From Odobenus rosmarus divergens (lineage: Eukaryota > Chordata > Mammalia > Carnivora > Odobenidae), in NCBI RefSeq assembly GCF_000321225.1, contig NW_004450479.1, positions 957,214 to 1,021,213 of the forward strand: a stretch of DNA of 64,000 bases. Reading direction: 5' to 3'. The notes under the pieces are model-generated. The model saw only the letters and a list, made by a program, of their open reading frames with translations. It searched no databases and was not told where the DNA came from. Positions within the stretch are counted from its first letter, which is position 1. Each line of letters begins with the position of its first letter. A program made the position numbers and the translations under genes. Shown here piece by piece: positions 1 through 11,430 of this stretch.

Positions 1-300
1 GATTGTCTAATTTGCTGGCATATAGTTGCTCGTAATATGTTCTTATAATTGTTCATATTTCTTTGGTGTTGGTTGTGATCTCCCCTCTTTCATTCCTGAT
101 TTTATTTATTTGGGTCCTTTTTCTTTTCTTTTTGATAAGTCTGGCCAGAGGTTTATCAATCTTATTAATTCTTTCAAAGAAACAGCTCCTAGTTTCGTTG
201 ATCTGTTCTACTGTTCTTTTGGTTTCTATCTCATTGATTTCTCATTTGTTTTTGACTTTGCTTATAGTGGTTTTTGTCACACATGTTTTTAACCTTTATG
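1..300 (-). mobile_element. L1 ORF2 fragment, antisense
   Basis: AT-rich sequence reads as the reverse complement of an L1 ORF2 segment; the run 'atcaatcttattaattcttt' is typical of antisense mammalian L1. The frames are broken, so this is a dead fragment. It continues off the left edge of the window. The next 180 bases are also AT-rich and may be a more decayed part of the same element. Confidence 0.7.
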
Positions 301-1116
301 TAGTTAAATTAGTGTCCTTGTTTTTAATCCTTGCTGGGTTTTGTGCCATACTTAGGCCTTTTCCACTCCAAGATTAGAGATGATTCTTCCTTGGTTTCTT
401 CTAATACGGTTGTGGCTTCATGTTTGTATATGCCATGATGCACTTGGAATTTATCATAGTACATGTTATAAAATAGGGACCAAACTTATTTTTTGGTTAC
501 CCGCAGTGTCCCAGCCGCAGTCACTGAGTGACTCACATTCCCTGTTTTCACAGCAGTGCGGACTCTTCCGGGGCGTCTTCCTGTGTGTCTGGGCCCACCT
601 ACAATGGCACCCTCGTTTGTGTCCACCCGCTTGCGGGGCTGGGATGCTGGAGTCCTGACCATGGCTCGGGCCCTGGTAACGGGCTGACCTCGGCTCTCCT
701 TGCCTGCAACGTTCTCCACGTCTTCCTGGTCATTCACATTTATTGGGTTTTTCCGTGCAATCTTTAGACTCAGCTTTACACCCCTCCCCAAACCGTGCCT
801 CATTTTCCCGGGGCCTCATTTGTGCTTGGCTCCTACCTCCCTGACTTTTGTTTCCCACCTTCCTGCTCCCTCCTGTTTCAGGGCGGCCTTGGTGGGAAGG
901 ACAGCGCCAACCCCTGTACCCGCTTACCCCTCCTCCCCCCGCCAGAGTCTGGCGGCCCCTGCTCTGCTCACTGTGACTGTGGGCGCTTCCCTCTCATGTC
1001 TTGGTTTGTATTTTCTCCTTAGCGTGCTTTAAAAATGTTTTATTTTCTCCTGCCTTTTATTGGATAGATCACATTTTTCATCTCTTGCCTGCTTTTATTT
1101 TTTTTATATATATATT
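301..1116. other. No gene recognised
   Basis: AT-rich, possibly L1-derived sequence to about 480, then GC-richer single-copy-looking sequence. Short open frames on both strands look like chance: no splice-flanked exon or known protein motif was seen. Probably intronic to CCDC57. Confidence 0.5.
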
Positions 1117-1308
1117 TTAAAGATTTTATTTATTTATTTGATGGAGAGAGACACAGTGAGAAAGGGAACACAAACAGGAGGAGTGGGAGAGGGAGAAGCA
1201 GGCTTCCTGCAGAGCAGGGAGCCCGATGCGGGGCTCGATCCCAGGACCCCGGGATCATGACCTGAGCCGAAGGCAGACGCTTAACGACTGAGCCACCCAG
1301 GCGCCCCC
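1117..1308 (-). mobile_element. SINEC (Can-SINE)
   Basis: Reverse complement of a carnivore tRNA-derived SINE. The T-rich/AAAGATTTTATTTATTTATT tail complement lies on the left and the 'gagccacccaggcgcccc' head on the right. Confidence 0.9.
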
Positions 1309-1486
1309 AATACTCTATTTTTAATCTTCTGGTAGTCACTCCCAACTTACTAAGACCTACTTATTTTCATTTTGCTCTAAGCTTGTTGACATCTGTATTT
1401 TTCTGCATTTTGCATTGGTATCAATGAGAACACTAGCTGTTGGGGAGGGGTATCTCTTAGACAAAGTAAATTTGACTAAATTCTTT

Positions 1487-1675
1487 CTTTAAATAAATAT
1501 TTTATGTATTTATTTGAGAGAGAGAGTGAGAGAGCACACAAGCAGGGGGAGCAGCAGAGGGAGAAGCAGGCTCCCCGCCGAGCAGGGAGCCCGATGTGGG
1601 GCTCAAACCCAGGACTCTGGGATCATTACCTAAGCCAAAGGCGGACGCTTAACCGACTGAGCCACCCAGGGCCCC
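1487..1675 (-). mobile_element. SINEC with 19-bp target-site duplication
   Basis: Antisense Can-SINE. A perfect direct repeat, AAATTTGACTAAATTCTTT, flanks it at 1,468-1,486 and 1,676-1,694, so this is an intact insertion. Confidence 0.93.
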
Positions 1676-1967
1676 AAATTTGACTAAATTCTTTTAGATT
1701 TATCCTTATGTACTTTGCAAACCTCTCATAGTAGCCTTTTGGATATATTTTCTTCTTCCAGAAGAATTTTAAAAGAGAATTTTTATATGGGAAGCTCTTT
1801 GAGGCCTTATATGTGGAGAGTATTTTTATCTCTGCCTCACATCTGAGTCATTCTGGTTAAGTTAATAAAACTCTAGCCCCATTGCTCACAGCACATCAGC
1901 TAAGTGCTGGATTGATACCCCCTCTGCAAACAGCTAAATAAAACTGCTGAAGAAAATGCCATAGTCA

Positions 1968-2078
1968 GGGTGCCCGGCCGGCTCCATCGGTGGAGCGTGT
2001 GACTTTTGATCTCGGGGTCATGAGTTCAAGCCCCATGTTGGGTGTAAACAAAATAAATAAATAAACAAAATAAATAAG
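1968..2078 (+). mobile_element. Short tRNA-derived SINE (SINEC-related), copy A
   Basis: Begins with a 'ggtgcccggccggctccatc' head and shows the RNA polymerase III B-box-like 'gagttcaagcccc', then a short AAATAAATAAA tail. It lacks the CT-rich arm of full-length SINEC. Confidence 0.8.
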
Positions 2079-3453
2079 TAAAGCAGAGCATGCTTTAAAA
2101 AAAAAATTGCCACAGTCATGCTAGAAGGCTTCCATATGTGGCAAGAAAGTGAAGAATTCTTGAAAGCCAAAGAGCCCATGAAGGAGGAGCCCTGCCTACA
2201 GGCTGATCACCACTATCAGCTTTGACCCCAAGGCCTTTGTCAAACTGGGTGAACTTGACATTGAGTGTCACAGCCTCACGGTGTCCAGAAAGCAAGTGAC
2301 AAAACTCAGGGCCCACCCATGGTAGGGGTGTGATGGGTGATCCTGCCCAGAAAGCAGGGACTGGGAAGGGTCCCACTCACCCACAGTGGGAAGGTGAGCC
2401 AGAAACAGCTCCGTGCCCCACCTGCCCAGTGCCCCCAGTGAGGACAGGGCCCTCGCACGGAGTACTGGCAGGAGGGCCGTCCTTTATAACTTGTCACCAT
2501 ACACCCTCTCATGTGGGTCAGTCCCAGTTACAATGCCTGTGTGGCCTGAGGACTTTAGTTCTCAGGATTGTGAGCCGGTGGGACCCCCAAGGACTGGGCA
2601 GCAGTGGAGACAGACCGCTTTAGGGGGTCCACTTTGTCCCAGGCCATAAACATTCCCACAAATCAGATTCCAGCTGAGAATGGGATCCTGCACACAGGGG
2701 GCAAGGCACCAGGAATGAGGCCAGCAGAAGACAGACCTTCCATAAACCTGGAAGATACAAGGTATGAATGGCTGAATTTCCTAGGTTCAAAGAAATAAGA
2801 GACTTGCAAGAAAACACGTTCAAGAAACAAAGAACTATAAAGAAAGACCAAGCAAACTTAAGAAAAGAACAAACAGAACTTTAAGAAAAGAAGAATATCA
2901 TCATTCAAATTAAAAGCTTGGTAGAAGGGCTTAACATCAGATTAGTGACATAGACATTATATATGAAGAAATTACCCAGAGAGACAAAGAGATTGAAAGA
3001 GAAGCAGAAAGAAAGCAGGTCAGGAGCCATGGAGGATGACATAAGCAGGCGTGATGTGATGCATGCCTGCATGCTGGTCAGAGCCTCAGGCAAAGGTGCC
3101 CTGTGAAGATCCGCTGAAGTACCCACGGTCCTCATCCTCCATCCCGGGAAGCCTCACAAACCCCAGTCCGAGTAACTACAAGGACATGCAACACCTGGGT
3201 GTGCCCTAACAGAACTCAGGAGCACCAGAGGTAATGGGGTGATACAGAAGGCTGTCACCTGCAAAAAGGTGAGGCCTGATGGACGGCTGACTTCCCATCA
3301 GCAGCAACGGGGGATCTGTACGTGCTGTCAGCCCAGAACCCCACACCCAGGGACATGTTTTTGACCAACCAGGGCAAAACAAAGACTTTACAGACAATAA
3401 GAACTTCACAACTTTGCCACCACCTGTCTCTCATTTAAAAAAAAAATCCAAAG

Positions 3454-3560
3454 TAGGAGTTGGCAAACTTTTCTGTAAAGGGCCACAGACAATATGTAAA
3501 TGCAGGGTTTGGCTGCCTGCCAATAAAACTTTATTTAGAAAAACAGGTGGTAGCAATGTT
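3454..3560 (+). mobile_element. MER5-like DNA transposon remnant, copy A
   Basis: 'acttttctgtaaagggcca' and the following 'aatatgtaaatgc...tttggc' resemble the hAT-family MER5A consensus as I remember it. Degenerate and noncoding. Family assignment is from memory. Confidence 0.5.
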
Positions 3561-3596
3561 GTTTAGGCTGAGTACAGAGGTGTTTGTTTTATTCTT

Positions 3597-3708
3597 TTTT
3601 TTTTTTTTTTTTAAGTAATCCCAACACCCAGCTTGGGGCTCGAACTCACGATCTGGAGATGAAGAGTTGCACGCTCCACCAACGGAGCCAGCCAGCCAGG
3701 CGCCCCAC
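3597..3708 (-). mobile_element. SINEC fragment, copy A, with target-site duplication
   Basis: Antisense, 5'-truncated Can-SINE. Direct repeats TGTTTGTTTTATTCTT lie at 3,581-3,596 and 3,709-3,724. In copy B the left repeat has become pure T. Confidence 0.85.
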
Positions 3709-3995
3709 TGTTTGTTTTATTCTTCAAGTTATTTTATTTTTATTCTTTAAACTACAGAGGTACATGTGCTTGATGAAATTTAGGAATCTTTTATAATGAA
3801 AAGAGAATTTTTATATGGGAAGCTCTTTGAGGCCTTATATGTGGAGAGTATTTTTATCTCTGCCTCACATCTGAGTCATTCTGGTTAAGTTAATAAAACT
3901 CTAGCCCCATTGCTCACAGCACATCAGCTAAGTGCTGGATTGATACCCCCTCTGCAAACAGCTAAATAAAACTGCTGAAGAAAATGCCATAGTCA

Positions 3996-4106
3996 GGGTG
4001 CCCGGCCGGCTCCATCGGTGGAGCGTGTGACTTTTGATCTCGGGGTCATGAGTTCAAGCCCCATGTTGGGTGTAAACAAAATAAATAAATAAACAAAATA
4101 AATAAG
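3996..4106 (+). mobile_element. Short tRNA-derived SINE, copy B
   Basis: Same element as at 1,968, carried along by the tandem duplication. Confidence 0.8.
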
Positions 4107-5481
4107 TAAAGCAGAGCATGCTTTAAAAAAAAAATTGCCACAGTCATGCTAGAAGGCTTCCATATGTGGCAAGAAAGTGAAGAATTCTTGAAAGCCAAAG
4201 AGCCCATGAAGGAGGAGCCCTGCCTACAGGCTGATCACCACTATCAGCTTTGACCCCAAGGCCTTTGTCAAACTGGGTGAACTTGACATTGAGTGTCACA
4301 GCCTCACGGTGTCCAGAAAGCAAGTGACAAAACTCAGGGCCCACCCATGGTAGGGGTGTGATGGGTGATCCTGCCCAGAAAGCAGGGACTGGGAAGGGTC
4401 CCACTCACCCACAGTGGGAAGGTGAGCCAGAAACAGCTCCGTGCCCCACCTGCCCAGTGCCCCCAGTGAGGACAGGGCCCTCGCACGGAGTACTGGCAGG
4501 AGGGCCGTCCTTTATAACTTGTCACCATACACCCTCTCATGTGGGTCAGTCCCAGTTACAATGCCTGTGTGGCCTGAGGACTTTAGTTCTCAGGATTGTG
4601 AGCCGGTGGGACCCCCAAGGACTGGGCAGCAGTGGAGACAGACCGCTTTAGGGGGTCCACTTTGTCCCAGGCCATAAACATTCCCACAAATCAGATTCCA
4701 GCTGAGAATGGGATCCTGCACACAGGGGGCAAGGCACCAGGAATGAGGCCAGCAGAAGACAGACCTTCCATAAACCTGGAAGATACAAGGTATGAATGGC
4801 TGAATTTCCTAGGTTCAAAGAAATAAGAGACTTGCAAGAAAACACGTTCAAGAAACAAAGAACTATAAAGAAAGACCAAGCAAACTTAAGAAAAGAACAA
4901 ACAGAACTTTAAGAAAAGAAGAATATCATCATTCAAATTAAAAGCTTGGTAGAAGGGCTTAACATCAGATTAGTGACATAGACATTATATATGAAGAAAT
5001 TACCCAGAGAGACAAAGAGATTGAAAGAGAAGCAGAAAGAAAGCAGGTCAGGAGCCATGGAGGATGACATAAGCAGGCGTGATGTGATGCATGCCTGCAT
5101 GCTGGTCAGAGCCTCAGGCAAAGGTGCCCTGTGAAGATCCGCTGAAGTACCCACGGTCCTCATCCTCCATCCCGGGAAGCCTCACAAACCCCAGTCCGAG
5201 TAACTACAAGGACATGCAACACCTGGGTGTGCCCTAACAGAACTCAGGAGCACCAGAGGTAATGGGGTGATACAGAAGGCTGTCACCTGCAAAAAGGTGA
5301 GGCCTGATGGACGGCTGACTTCCCATCAGCAGCAACGGGGGATCTGTACGTGCTGTCAGCCCAGAACCCCACACCCAGGGACATGTTTTTGACCAACCAG
5401 GGCAAAACAAAGACTTTACAGACAATAAGAACTTCACAACTTTGCCACCACCTGTCTCTCATTTAAAAAAAAAATCCAAAG

Positions 5482-5588
5482 TAGGAGTTGGCAAACTTTT
5501 CTGTAAAGGGCCACAGACAATATGTAAATGCAGGGTTTGGCTGCCTGCCAATAAAACTTTATTTAGAAAAACAGGTGGTAGCAATGTT
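5482..5588 (+). mobile_element. MER5-like remnant, copy B
   Basis: Duplicate of the remnant at 3,454. Confidence 0.5.
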
Positions 5589-5610
5589 GTTTAGGCTGAG
5601 TACAGAGGTG

Positions 5611-5735
5611 TTTGTTTTTTTTTTTTTTTTTTTTTTTTTAAGTAATCCCAACACCCAGCTTGGGGCTCGAACTCACGATCTGGAGATGAAGAGTTGCACG
5701 CTCCACCAACGGAGCCAGCCAGCCAGGCGCCCCAC
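5611..5735 (-). mobile_element. SINEC fragment, copy B
   Basis: Duplicate of the fragment at 3,597. Its right target-site repeat persists at 5,736-5,751, but the left one is lost into a long T run. Confidence 0.85.
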
Positions 5736-5825
5736 TGTTTGTTTTATTCTTCAAGTTATTTTATTTTTATTCTTTAAACTACAGAGGTACATGTGCTTGA
5801 TGAAATTTAGGAATCTTTTATAATG

Positions 5826-7428
5826 GAAAGTCTTAAAGAGGAGGAGAGTGGTCACCTGGGGGTGTCAGGTGAGGTCAGGACAGGAAAGTGCCTCTGCCGT
5901 TCGTGAGGTGGAGGTCACCGTGGGGCTACGGGTGGTCTTCGTGGACTGGTGGCGTGGTCATGCCGGTCTTCCTGCAGGGGGTGGCTGGAGGACACGTTAT
6001 TCCGGAAGCCGTGCTCTGCAAGGCAGCAGTTCCAAGAGGCCCACACTGGAGGGAGCCCATTTGTGTGCAGGTGACAGAGGCAGATGGCACACAATAGGTC
6101 TGGGGGGGTGGGGGCAGACTCAGGAGAGGAGGGCCGGAGGCCATGCAGGGCTGGGCTTTGACAGGACAGAGGCAGGGAGGTGGATGGGTGGCCAGAACTG
6201 TGAGCTCAGCTGACAGGGGCGCTGGCCACAGCTCCGTGGGGGCCGGCAGAAGACACAAGGCCCCAGGGTCAGGTGGGAGGCACAGGAGGCAGCTGCAGGT
6301 CCCCTGTCCTCCCCTCTCCCCCCCCCGGCAAGCCCCAGGCCCATCTGCCCTTTGCACCTGAGGGACAGGCCATATCCTTCATCCGAGGCCGGCTACACAG
6401 ACACCAGCAGGAGAGTCCAGAACAGGAGCTGTCCCTGCTCTGACAGCAGAGATGCAAGTGACCGCTGGAGAGCTGTCCTGGAACAGGTCCCACAGTGGGA
6501 AGCAGGCTCCGGTCAGATTCCCTTTCTTGCCTGCGTTTAAGCGTGACACAGAGCCACGGCTCCGAGGGGGAAGCGTGGGAGGCTTGCAGAACCCAGTTGT
6601 GAAACGGTTGTTGGACGAGTCGGGAAGCAGGTAGAAGGGGATGGCCAGGCAGCACCAGGCCCGTGGCAAGCAGGGCGGCCAGCTGGCTGCTGCGGGCGTC
6701 GGTGGAGACCCTCCTGCGTGGGGAAGAGCACAGCACCCCCAGCAGCCTGACATGCTTGTGCACAGGTCACAGGACAGACTCATGGAAGTGGCTAGAAACA
6801 CCTTACCCCATCATGGTGCCCCCCAGAAACTTACATGTGCTCCGTGGAGCCAGGAGGGGACAGCCAAGGTGGTGGGCATTTGATGACGTTCCCGACATGC
6901 AGTGTGCCTGCCCAGCTGCAGGACCGACACACTGACCAACACAGAGGAGTCCCTCGACTTGCACGTCAGGTCCAGAGGCACATGAGCGTGGGGCTGGCTC
7001 CTCTGGGATTCTCGCTCCTCCTAAATGGTCCGAAAGGGCTGCAGCAGCTCCGAGCATCACGTGGGAAGAAGGCATGTTTCTCTTTCTCTTCATTGCAAAT
7101 AGAAGTGTTTCTCCAGAGCTCTTGACAGACCCCTCTTCTACCTCACCAGGGGTTGTCTCAGACCTGAGGACAGCGTCCAGGAACTGTGTTGGGGTCCTCA
7201 GCAGGAAAGCTGGGAAAGGCCGGGGAGGGGAGGTGGGCCTTCAACAGGGTCTGTGCAGGGGAAGATGGCCAGACACCAGCTGGGGTAGGGTCACCATGCC
7301 CTTTGTGAGCAGTGCTTTGTGATTAAAAAGTAAGAAAGATAATTTCAGTTGTAGGCTTTTGGTTTGCCTTTGAAAAACTGAGGTGGGAGGAAAAGGTTGA
7401 AATTAATGCAATTTAGATGGGTTGTTTT
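5826..7428. other. No gene recognised; GC-moderate single-copy sequence
   Basis: Open frames of 60-164 codons occur on both strands, overlap one another and lack consistent splice sites, so I treat them as chance. Probably an intron of CCDC57. Confidence 0.5.
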
Positions 7429-7620
7429 TTTTTTTAAGATTTTATTTATTTATTTGACAGAGAGACAGGGAGAGAGGGAACACAAGCAGGGGGAGTGGGA
7501 GAGGGAGAAGCAGGCTTCCCGGGCAGCAGGGAGCCCGATGCGGGGCTCGATCCCAGGACCCTGGGATCATGACCTGAGCCGAAGGCAGACGCTTAACCGA
7601 CTGAGCCACCCAGGCGCCCC
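7429..7620 (-). mobile_element. SINEC
   Basis: Antisense full-length Can-SINE ending in 'gagccacccaggcgcccc'. A short AATTTAGAT match on each side may be the remains of a target-site duplication. Confidence 0.9.
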
Positions 7621-7918
7621 ATAATTTAGATATTTTAATTATCTACAAAACTTCTTTATGCCCCCTTGTATCCTGAGTATTTATGCATAATTGAGTTACC
7701 TATATATGATACTCTACTTTGTGTAAGAACACTTCTTAAGACCTCACTAACTTCTTCAAAGGCACTCTTAGTCAGACAGGAACTCTGCTTGAGATGTGAA
7801 TGTGTGATCCTAAGCATTTATGATCAAGTACGACGTGGGGAATCGGTCCCCGGACAAGCAGTCTGGAGGCTCCGTTCTAGAAACTGGGATGAAGTGTCTT
7901 CTGCATTTGCCCATTTTC

Positions 7919-8127
7919 TTTTCCTTTTTTTTTTTTTTTTAAAGATTTGTATTTATTTATTTGAGAGAGAGAATGAGATAGAGAGAGAGCACGAGAGGGG
8001 GAGGGTCAGAGGGAGAAGCAGACTCCCCGCTGAGCAGGGAGCCCGATGTGGGACTCGATCCCGGGACTCCAGGATCATGACCTGAGCCGAAGGCAGTTGC
8101 TTAACCAACTGAGCCACCCAGGCGCCC
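7919..8127 (-). mobile_element. SINEC with target-site duplication
   Basis: Antisense Can-SINE flanked by TGCCCATTTTC at 7,908-7,918 and 8,128-8,138. Confidence 0.92.
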
Positions 8128-8138
8128 TGCCCATTTTC

Positions 8139-9116
8139 AAATGTGTATTGTGAGTAGCGATCATGAACAGTCAAAAATGGTAAATAGTTTAACAGTGTGT
8201 GACATCTGCATTTAAACGTGAAGAATTACATTTATTACACGGTTTCTCAAGATGGCACGCGGTTCTTATACTGAAAGTACACACACCCCTTGGTTTTGAG
8301 ATGGGACCAGAGCCGCCCCCATCCTCCCCCTAGCAGGCCTGGCCAGTCCCTGCTGCACCCCGATCTGAGGCCAGGGCCTGAGCCTGACACCCTGGGCCTG
8401 GACAGTTGCCTGGGGTCCGGATCACCTGGTTGTACCCAGGGCCTCAGGGTCACCACAGCCCCCTTCTCCATCCAGTCCAAAGGGTAAGGCCCCTCCACTC
8501 CCAGCCACCTTCCGCCCAAGCCCCACCCCTGACAACTGCCACCCCTGCCTGCTCCATCCTGACCCTACCCCTCTCTCCTCTTTCCCGGCTGCAGTGCCTA
8601 GGGGCTATGACCTTGGCTTCCCCCCGCCCCCCAGGCCCATGCAGCCCAGCCCCCTCCAGCCTCTGCAGACACCTCCCCCCCACCTTCCCTTCCAAGCACC
8701 TGCCTCCACCCCAAGCCCTGCTAGCTGCATCTTCCAGATGACTTCCTTCCCCTCTTAGCACTAGCCCCCATTCTGGGACAAACTGGGGCTGGGGTGGGGG
8801 CATCCTCCTTGATCCTTGACCCCCCTGGTCAGCACAAGCAGGTACACAATAGTGCCCAATCCAGTTGAGCAGGGAGATAACTGGAAAGAATGGAGCCCAG
8901 GGAGGCCCTGAGTCTGCAGCCCAGGGATCTGGATTCCCCGGAAAAGCATGTGATTAGAGCAAGTACCAAGCATTGTTGAAAAGTAGATTTTTAACAGTTG
9001 ACTTTTCCTGGAAGGAAGTATTACATATTGTAAAGCTGTTTTCTCCATATTTAAGGAGTCAGTTACTGTAATTCTAATGGAAATATGGACAGTTTCCCTT
9101 GAAGCTAAATAAATAT
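8139..9116. other. No gene recognised
   Basis: Single-copy-looking sequence with a Pro-rich, C-rich stretch at 8,300-8,760. A good 3' splice-like tract ends near 8,594, but no matching donor or conserved frame follows. Confidence 0.45.
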
Positions 9117-9117
9117 G

Positions 9118-9120
9118 TTT

Positions 9121-9164
<44 letters not shown>

Positions 9165-9203
9165 TTTCTTTCTTTCTTTCTTTCTTTCTTTCTTTTCTTT
9201 TTT
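9118..9203. repeat. (TTTC)n microsatellite
   Basis: About 85 bases of TTTC units with a few interruptions, at the tail of the adjacent antisense SINE. It probably grew from that SINE's poly(A)/GAAA tail. Confidence 0.95.
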
Positions 9204-9386
9204 AAGATTTTATTTATTTGACACAGAAAGACACAGCAAAAGAGGAAACCCAAGCAGGGGGAGTGGGAGAGGGAGAAGCAGGCCTCCCACGGAGCAAGGA
9301 GCCCAACGCGGGGCTAGATCCCAGGACCCTGGGACCATGACCCAAGCCAAAGGCAGACGCCCAGCAACTGAGCCCCCCAGGCGCCC
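9204..9386 (-). mobile_element. SINEC
   Basis: Antisense Can-SINE, somewhat diverged. Imperfect flanking repeats (TAAATAAATATGTTTT on the left, TAAATGAGTGTGTTTT on the right) enclose the SINE plus microsatellite. Confidence 0.9.
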
Positions 9387-10003
9387 CTAAATGAGTGTGT
9401 TTTCAAGGGGGAAGAGGACTTATGTAGCAAGACCCAGCCTTTCGAGATGCAAGCGCATCGCTAATGAGATGCCAGAGCAGAAGGGACCACCCTCCATCAG
9501 CAGTGCCAGCCGCACACTTTTTAATTCCCAAAATGCATCCTAGGCAGAGTTAAATGACTTAAAATCAAACCTAAAAATATACAGAATTGGAACTGAGGAT
9601 TTACAAATGACTAGAAAGCTAACCTGAGATGTTATCACAAATTTCTAGGATAATTCTTTTTTAACTTCACAATCCAACTGGAAAGATTTTCTTAAGCAAG
9701 ATGACAAAGGTCACCTATGAATAACTCATCCAGGTTGATCAGGACAGGGACACTCAGCTGGAGCAGCACCAGAGAACACAGGTGTCAGGCCGCGCTGGCA
9801 ACTCAGCACCTGCCTTGGGAATCCTGAGCCAGCTCGGAGGGCGAGGCGGGGGCACTGGGACTCGTGGGAGGCGGTGTGTTGGTGTGTCCGTCCCAGGGGT
9901 GGTTCGAGTAGTCAGCCTCCCCAGTGTCCCTGCCACGTGTGTGGATGCTCAGGGTGCGGAACACCCACTGGAGCAAAGGGGGTTCCAGACCTCGGCTAGT
10001 TAT
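9387..10003. other. No gene recognised
   Basis: Single-copy-looking sequence without a supportable exon or repeat. Confidence 0.45.
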
Positions 10004-10018
10004 GGCCAACACCTCCTT

Positions 10019-10667
10019 TTTTTTAAAAATTTTTTATTGTATGTTAATCACCATACATTACAACATTAGTTTTTGATGTAGTGTTCCATGATTCATTGTT
10101 TGTGCATAACACCCAGTGCTCCACGCACAACGTGCCCCCTTCAACACCCATCACCAGGCTAACCCATCCCCCCACCCCCTCCCCTCTAGAACCCTCAGTC
10201 TGTTTTTCAGAGTCCATCGTCTCTCATGGTTCGTGTCCCCCTCCGACTTACTCCCCTTCACTCTTCCCCTCCTGCTATCTTCTTCTTCTTTTCTTTTTTC
10301 TTAACATATATTGCATTATTTGTTTCAGAAGTACAGATCTGTGATTCAGCAGTCTTGCACAATTCACAGCGCTCACCATAGCACATACCCTCCCCAATGT
10401 CTATCACCCAGCCACCCCATCCCTCCCACCCCCCACCACTCCAGCAACCCTCAGTTTGTTTCCTGAGATTAAGAATTCCTCATATCAGTGAGGTCCTATG
10501 ATACATGTCTTTCTCTGATTGACTTATTTCACTCAGCATAACACCCTCCAGTTCCATCCACGTCGTTGCAAATGGCAAGATCTCATTCCTTTTGATGGCT
10601 GCATAATATTCCATTGTGTATATACACCACATCTTCTTTATCCATTCATCTGTCAGTGGACATCTTT
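10019..10667 (-). mobile_element. Young 5'-truncated L1, antisense, with 15-bp target-site duplication
   Basis: Sequence is the 3' end of a carnivore L1 read backwards: the T-rich tail complement is at 10,019-10,039, then 3' UTR, with the distal end of ORF2 at the right side ('tgcataatattccattgtgt'). Perfect repeats GGCCAACACCTCCTT flank it at 10,004-10,018 and 10,668-10,682. At about 650 bp it is severely 5'-truncated and cannot be mobile. Confidence 0.92.
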
Positions 10668-10682
10668 GGCCAACACCTCCTT

Positions 10683-11265
10683 ATGGCTAAGAAATTTAAA
10701 TGGTGCATAGGGTTTTCCGTGAGAAGTTAGTCCCCCCTCCCCCTTCCCTCCCTACCACTCCCCCGCCCGCCTCCAGTTCCATCTCTGTCCCCCAGACCAC
10801 AACTGTCCAGTCCCCTGCTCCTCTCCAGGCGTGCGCTGCTCTCTGTGGCCACAGAAGCAAATATTTAAAAATGTGTGTGCCTCCCCTTTTCCTTTTAGTT
10901 ATATATACCAGGAGGCAGCTTGCTTTTTAAATCCCCACCTGCTCTCTTTATATTGGTATGGCCAAACAGAGCTAACACCTTCCAGTAGTTCAGTGATCCA
11001 CTGCGTGAGTACATGCTTTAACCGCTTTGTATCCATGGACGTTTAAATGGCCTGTGGTCTTAGCTCCTAAGTGCTGCAGTGTATGTGCAAGGCTGTGGGA
11101 GTCTGTTGTCAGAATATCTCGAACTAGAATCACTGGGTCAAAGGTATGAGTGAGTGGTTTGAGTTCTGTGAGCTATTTCCAAATCACCCTCAAAAAGTTG
11201 GCCCAGTTTGTGTTCATGGCTGCAGGGTGTAAGAGTGTCTTTCCTAACTCCCGTACTGGTGGACT
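10683..11265. other. No gene recognised
   Basis: Weakly AT-rich with some L1-like phrasing around 10,950-11,250 ('gaatcactgggtcaaaggta'). Possibly a decayed antisense L1. Confidence 0.4.
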
Positions 11266-11430
11266 TTTTTTTTTTTTTTTAAGATTTTGTTTATTTATTT
11301 GAGAGAGAGATGAAGAATCTCAGGCAGACTGCACTGAGCGCAGAGCCCGATGCGGGTCTCAACCCTGAGATCATGACCTGAGCCAAAACCAAGAGTTGGC
11401 GGCTTAACTGACTGCACCACCCAGGCGCTC
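11266..11430 (-). mobile_element. Older SINEC
   Basis: Antisense Can-SINE, diverged ('cagcctaagccaaaacc'-type arm). Imperfect repeats GTACTGGTGGACTTTTT and GTACTGCTGGATTTTT flank it. Confidence 0.85.

Larger units (their letters stand above)
1771..3798. repeat. Tandem duplication, copy A (2,028 bp)
   Basis: Starts at AAAAGAGAATTTTTATATGG and repeats head-to-tail with an offset of 2,028 bases. All short open frames in copy A recur with identical translations in copy B. The unit contains a short + strand SINE, a MER5-like remnant and an antisense SINE fragment. No coding gene is evident in it. Confidence 0.95.
3799..5825. repeat. Tandem duplication, copy B (about 2,027 bp)
   Basis: Directly abuts copy A. 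The only difference I found is in the T tract before the antisense SINE (about 5,610-5,637), where the ATTC-containing flank of copy A is replaced by an unbroken T run. Sequence after 5,825 no longer matches. Confidence 0.95.

Noticed and set aside
1968..2078. Possible tRNA gene (B-box-like GAGTTCAAGCC)
   Set aside because: The sequence is a tRNA-derived SINE head. It lacks a complete cloverleaf and is followed by a SINE tail. The same applies to similar matches elsewhere in the window.
2116..5437. Paired identical small open frames (for example 86 and 97 codons) at a 2,028-base offset
   Set aside because: They look like a conserved gene pair, but the identity is simply the DNA tandem duplication. 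The frames contain repeat remnants and no coding signature.
6269..6763. 164-codon minus-strand frame
   Set aside because: It overlaps other open frames and has Cys/Ser/Arg-rich random composition without promoter or splice context.
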